DNA of 64,000 nucleotides from Rhodococcus sp. 14-1411-2a (GTDB lineage: Bacteria; Actinomycetota; Actinomycetes; Mycobacteriales; Mycobacteriaceae): assembly GCF_002259485.1 (NCBI RefSeq), contig NZ_NPGA01000009.1, positions 124,001 to 188,000 of the forward strand. Reading direction: 5' to 3'. The notes below the pieces were generated by a model, which saw only the letters and a program-made list of their open reading frames with translations, did not search any database and was not told the origin of the DNA. Below, piece by piece: positions 61,029 to 64,000 of this stretch; the stretch's first letter is position 1; each line of letters begins with the position of its first letter. A program made the position numbers and the translations under genes.

Positions 61029-61864
61029 GTATCACCGCACCGCGCACCGCAACCAAGCCCCCCGAGCGAGAACACCATCGCGACGATGTTGTCGGACTGG
61101 CGACTTCGGAGTGGACGAAGCTGATCTCACTGCGATCGACGATCTGGTCGCTGGCCACATTGGTGATCCTCACCATCGGCTTCACCGGCTTCTTCACCTG
61201 GTTCACGGTCGCGTACTGGGACAACGTCGATCCGGTTTCCCAGCTTCAGATCGTCTCCGACCCGGCACGCCAGATCCTGGGGGCAGGGTTCCAACTCGGC
61301 CAGTTGGCGGTGTGTGTCCTCGGTGTTCTGGTGGTCACGAGCGAATACTCGAGCGGCACGATCAGGGCCAGTCTGCTGGCGGTGCCCTCACGAATACCGA
61401 TGTTGGCGGCCAAAACCGGTGTGTTCATGGCCGTCGTGTTCGTCATCGGGGAGATCACGGCATTCCCCACATTCTTCCTCGGTTCGGCCATCATGGACTC
61501 CAAAGCATCTGTGTCGCTGAGCGATCCCGGCGTGCTGCGAGCGGTGATCGGTGCCGGCCTGTACCTTTCGCTGCTCGGCGCCATGGCGGTCGCCGTCGGT
61601 GCCATCGTCCGACACACCGCGGGAGCCATCACGGGCATGATCGGGTTCGTTCTCGTACTGGCACCGCTCACCCAACTGATCCCCGGCACCGTCGGACGGC
61701 ACATCCAGGCGTACCTGCCCTCGCAGGCCGGCAGTCTGATCGCCTCACCCCGGCAAGCTCCCTCCGACTTGCTCACTCCCTGGCAGGGTTTCGGAGTCGC
61801 AGCACTGTGGACGGTCCTGCTGCTCGCCCTCGCGGCATATCTCCTTCGCCGACGCGATGCCTGA
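61025..61864 (+). CDS. ABC-2 type permease
   Basis: The 279-residue protein has six membrane helices, starting with SEWTKLISLRSTIWSLATLV, the usual ABC-2 opening, and containing VVTSEYSSGTIRASLLAVPSR. It is the membrane partner of the ATP-binding protein; the start overlaps its stop codon by ATGA. Confidence 0.9.
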   Translation: MSITAPRTATKPPEREHHRDDVVGLATSEWTKLISLRSTIWSLATLVILTIGFTGFFTWFTVAYWDNVDPVSQLQIVSDPARQILGAGFQLGQLAVCVLGVLVVTSEYSSGTIRASLLAVPSRIPMLAAKTGVFMAVVFVIGEITAFPTFFLGSAIMDSKASVSLSDPGVLRAVIGAGLYLSLLGAMAVAVGAIVRHTAGAITGMIGFVLVLAPLTQLIPGTVGRHIQAYLPSQAGSLIASPRQAPSDLLTPWQGFGVAALWTVLLLALAAYLLRRRDA

Positions 61865-61895
61865 CATCGATCTCACAACAGGGGGACAAATCACC

Positions 61896-62534
61896 ATGAA
61901 CGAACTGACCGCGTCTGCCGGTGGCGCAAGCCTCATCGCGTTCCATGTCCTGGCCTCGATTCCTCTGCGCAAGTGGCGCACGACGTGGGGCGCGACGCCG
62001 GCCGAGGTAGACGAAGCACTGCCTGGTGACGAGAGCGTGCCACACCCGGCGTGGACGTACACCCATGCGATCGATATCGACACGACACCGGATCTCGTGT
62101 GGCCTTGGTTGATTCAACTCGGCCAGCAGCGGGCAGGCTTCTACAGCTACCGCGGACTGGAGAACATGGTCGGTTGCAACATCACGTCGGCGACGGGAAT
62201 CGACCCTCGATTCCAGACTCTCGAGGTCGGCGACGACGTGATTCTGCATCCCCAATCACCATCTCTGACAGTGACGCTGGTCGACGACGGAACCGCCTTC
62301 GTGCTGCTCGGTGCAGACCCCGACTCGGCCGACCGGGCACTCTGGTCGTTTCATTTGCGCGCCCTGCCCGGTGGAAGAACTCGACTGATCGAGCGGGGAC
62401 GGTATTCGCACGCTGCAACATTGAAGAGTCGCTTGGTCTTCGGGCGCTACTTCGTCGAGCCCATCGGATTCGTCATGAGCAGAAAGATGCTGCGCACCAT
62501 CGCAGCAAATGCTGCGACGGCCCAACACGCCTAA
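61896..62534 (+). CDS. SRPBCC-fold family protein
   Basis: The 212-residue protein has an N-terminal hydrophobic stretch (about 8-22) and a START/SRPBCC-like domain: YTHAIDIDTTPDLVWPWLIQLGQQRAGFYS, then DRALWSFHLRALPGGRTRLI. The fold binds small hydrophobic ligands; the ligand is unknown. The ATG at 61896 with AGGGGGA upstream is preferred. An ATG at 61857, inside the permease gene, would also be in frame. The gene follows the ABC transporter and is probably cotranscribed. Confidence 0.7.
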   Translation: MNELTASAGGASLIAFHVLASIPLRKWRTTWGATPAEVDEALPGDESVPHPAWTYTHAIDIDTTPDLVWPWLIQLGQQRAGFYSYRGLENMVGCNITSATGIDPRFQTLEVGDDVILHPQSPSLTVTLVDDGTAFVLLGADPDSADRALWSFHLRALPGGRTRLIERGRYSHAATLKSRLVFGRYFVEPIGFVMSRKMLRTIAANAATAQHA

Positions 62535-63427
62535 CCTTTCGAGAACACCCCGCCCAGTCGGCGGAGATCGTCCAGAATGTCGTTGACCCGGCTCATCAGG
62601 GAGATGTGTCCCTCTCCTTCGATCAGATGGGCCTGCGCTCCTGCGACGTTCGCCGCCAACCAACGAGCGTGGGCGAACGGAACCATCGTGTCAAGACTGC
62701 CCTGCCATATCGACACCGGTGTGCTGATCTCGCTCAGGTCGAATCCCCATGGGCGCGTGTGGGTCAGGTCGTCGTCACGCCAGCCCACGATGCCTTGACG
62801 TCCGGCCGCGTTGACCGATGCGGCGAGGTACTCGGTGAGTCCCTCGGTCAGCGCGGCGCGGTCGACCGGTGGAGCCAACGCTCCCAATCCTGCCGCTACC
62901 TGGTCCGGGGTGACACCGAAGAACCCTTTTCGGATATCGAGAAACGACTCCAAGGCTTCGACGCCGGCGAACACGGCCGTGTACTCGTCGATGTTCTCCT
63001 CGGCCATTCCGTCGCGAATGTCGCCGTCGTAGTCGGCGGCCGGAGCGATCCCGACGCAGCAGGCGGCAGCGAGGCACCGACCGGGCAGCAGTGCTGCACA
63101 GGCCAATGCACGCGGTCCCCCACCTGACCAGCCGATCGTGAGAAATTCGCCGATGCCGAGGTGGTCGAGCACTGCCTCCGTGTCGGCGGCGTCATCCGCC
63201 ACCGTAGCGGTGGTCGCACCGTCCGGACGTGGGGAGGATGCTCCGTACCCCGGCCTCGAGTAGGAGACGACCCGCAATCCCTGTGCAGCAGCTGCCCGTT
63301 CGAGGGTCTGGAACGGTACTGCACCCTGCGGGGTGCCGTGGTGATAGACGAGTGGAAGCGCGTCGACCGGCCCTGTATCGAGTACTTCGAGGCTGCGGCC
63401 GTCCTCGGTCGGGACCAGAACTGTCAT
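62531..63427 (-). CDS. Alpha/beta hydrolase
   Basis: The 298-residue protein has LVYHHGTPQGAVPF, SRPGYGASSPRPD, the nucleophile GWSGGGPRALA, and late Asp (GSLDTMVPF) and His (EGEGHISL). It is a typical small esterase/epoxide-hydrolase-like enzyme. The start overlaps the DUF5994 stop (ATGA), and its end overlaps the SRPBCC stop on the other strand by four bases. Substrate unknown. Confidence 0.88.
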   Translation of the reverse strand: MTVLVPTEDGRSLEVLDTGPVDALPLVYHHGTPQGAVPFQTLERAAAAQGLRVVSYSRPGYGASSPRPDGATTATVADDAADTEAVLDHLGIGEFLTIGWSGGGPRALACAALLPGRCLAAACCVGIAPAADYDGDIRDGMAEENIDEYTAVFAGVEALESFLDIRKGFFGVTPDQVAAGLGALAPPVDRAALTEGLTEYLAASVNAAGRQGIVGWRDDDLTHTRPWGFDLSEISTPVSIWQGSLDTMVPFAHARWLAANVAGAQAHLIEGEGHISLMSRVNDILDDLRRLGGVFSKG

Positions 63428-63915
63428 TTGTCTTCGATGCTGCTGCCGGATGCGTCGGTCAACGTCAATCCGAGCAACTGTTGCACCGTCTCTGTGTTTC
63501 CGCGCTGACCGGCACCGTGTAGCAGTACCTGCGCCGCAAGCCCACTCATCAACGGCGGTACCACGAGCAGCGTCACACTGTCGCCGTCGCGAGTGCGAAC
63601 ACCGAGTGTGTGGTGTGGCTGAAACCGGTAGCCGTCCAGGTGAATTCTCCGTGCGCCTACGGTGACGCGCCGGGGTGCCTTCTGCCACTCGTCGAGGCGA
63701 TAGAGCACTCGATCGATCGGACCGAGCCGCCGCGACAGGGCAGCGACGAGATCGGGTGCTTCGTAGTCGAGGTCGTCACTGTACGACAGCCACGCACCGT
63801 CGACTTCACCTGTTTCCCAGTCATTCTCGTTCGGTGGAGTCAGGGTCAGACGCCGATCACTGTCGGACGGCAAGGAGCGACCGACCCGATCGTAATGGGA
63901 TGCATTGTTCCTCAT
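63424..63915 (-). CDS. DUF5994-like protein
   Basis: The 163-residue protein contains DGAWLSYSDDLDYEAPDLVAAL, RVLYRLDEWQKAPRRV and RIHLDGYRFQPHHTL, matching the DUF5994 pattern of actinobacterial proteins of unknown function. ATG 63915, with GAAGAG upstream, is preferred over 63957. It is followed by the alpha/beta hydrolase through an ATGA overlap. The promoter reaches the end of the window. Confidence 0.75.
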   Translation of the reverse strand: MRNNASHYDRVGRSLPSDSDRRLTLTPPNENDWETGEVDGAWLSYSDDLDYEAPDLVAALSRRLGPIDRVLYRLDEWQKAPRRVTVGARRIHLDGYRFQPHHTLGVRTRDGDSVTLLVVPPLMSGLAAQVLLHGAGQRGNTETVQQLLGLTLTDASGSSIEDK

Positions 63916-63985
63916 GACAGGCTCTTCTCTGTGGGGTGTTCCGCTGTCCACTTGCACGCTAGCGATGCGTCGACCCGGCCCGGAA

Positions 63986-64000
63986 GGGTACGAAGTACCC
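63986..64000. promoter_or_regulatory. Perfect inverted repeat at the window edge
   Basis: GGGTAC and GTACCC (63986-64000) are perfect arms with a GAA spacer, about 70 bp upstream of the DUF5994 start. GGGTAC also opens the box at 59696, so it may be a variant DosR-type site. The window ends here, so the context is incomplete. Confidence 0.4.

Overview
The window is a GC-rich actinobacterial chromosome segment, most likely from Rhodococcus or a close mycolate-producing relative. The evidence is an antigen-85-type mycolyltransferase, mycobacterial-style Ald/AldR, DosS/DosR and MymA/LipR-like genes, frequent GTG starts, and many ATGA/GTGA stop-start overlaps. Genes are packed tightly. I see no tRNA or rRNA gene, insertion sequence, phage gene or CRISPR array, so this reads as ordinary chromosome with accessory islands.

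Layout. 0-2.5 kb: end of a YibE/F-like membrane protein, alanine dehydrogenase and its divergent Lrp/AsnC regulator. 2.5-6.1 kb: two membrane-anchored Hsp70-like proteins with proline-rich tails. 6.2-24.2 kb: the most unusual part. It runs from an acyl carrier protein through an acyl-CoA dehydrogenase-like flavoprotein, a class-II-synthetase-like amino acid:carrier-protein ligase, a tandem fused alpha/beta hydrolase, a Wzx-type flippase, an HxxxD acyltransferase, a DUF998 membrane protein, a membrane-anchored GH16, a GT2, a large polytopic membrane protein and two more GT2s. Convergent to these are a GH2 mannosidase-like protein and a DUF1839 protein. 24.5-28 kb: an exported endonuclease/exonuclease/phosphatase-fold protein, a third Hsp70-like protein, a low-molecular-weight tyrosine phosphatase and a Thr/Ser-rich surface protein. 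28-32.4 kb: an ABC exporter, an anti-sigma kinase/antagonist pair, a CrcB pair and a YdcF protein.

32.4-44.4 kb: a MerR regulator and two oxidative catabolic operons. One holds an esterase, an SDR, a ferritin-like diiron protein and an FMO/BVMO, divergent from a ferredoxin reductase and an ABC1 kinase. The other holds a BVMO, an alpha/beta hydrolase and a TetR regulator. 44.4-50.9 kb: a frameshifted YdcF gene, a CsbD-like protein, the mycolyltransferase, a type II NADH dehydrogenase, and DUF305/DUF6153 proteins next to a CsoR-type copper operator. 51-64 kb: a hypoxia/dormancy-type island with four double-domain universal stress proteins, phosphoketolase, DosS/DosT-like haem sensor kinase, DosR-like regulator, DUF4342 protein, an ABC transporter and small accessory genes, several preceded by DosR-like boxes.

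How the genes may work together. The 6.3-24.2 kb genes look like a Wzx-dependent extracellular glycan pathway whose repeat unit receives a carrier-protein-bound amino acid or acyl group: the ligase loads the carrier, the flavoprotein may oxidise the thioester, the HxxxD enzyme transfers it, the GT2s and polytopic protein build the glycan, and GH16/GH2 trim it. All three promoter regions of this block contain the 9-mer AAACAATCT or its complement, which suggests co-regulation, and Hsp70-like anchored proteins flank the block on both sides. The product and the assignment as one system are inferences.
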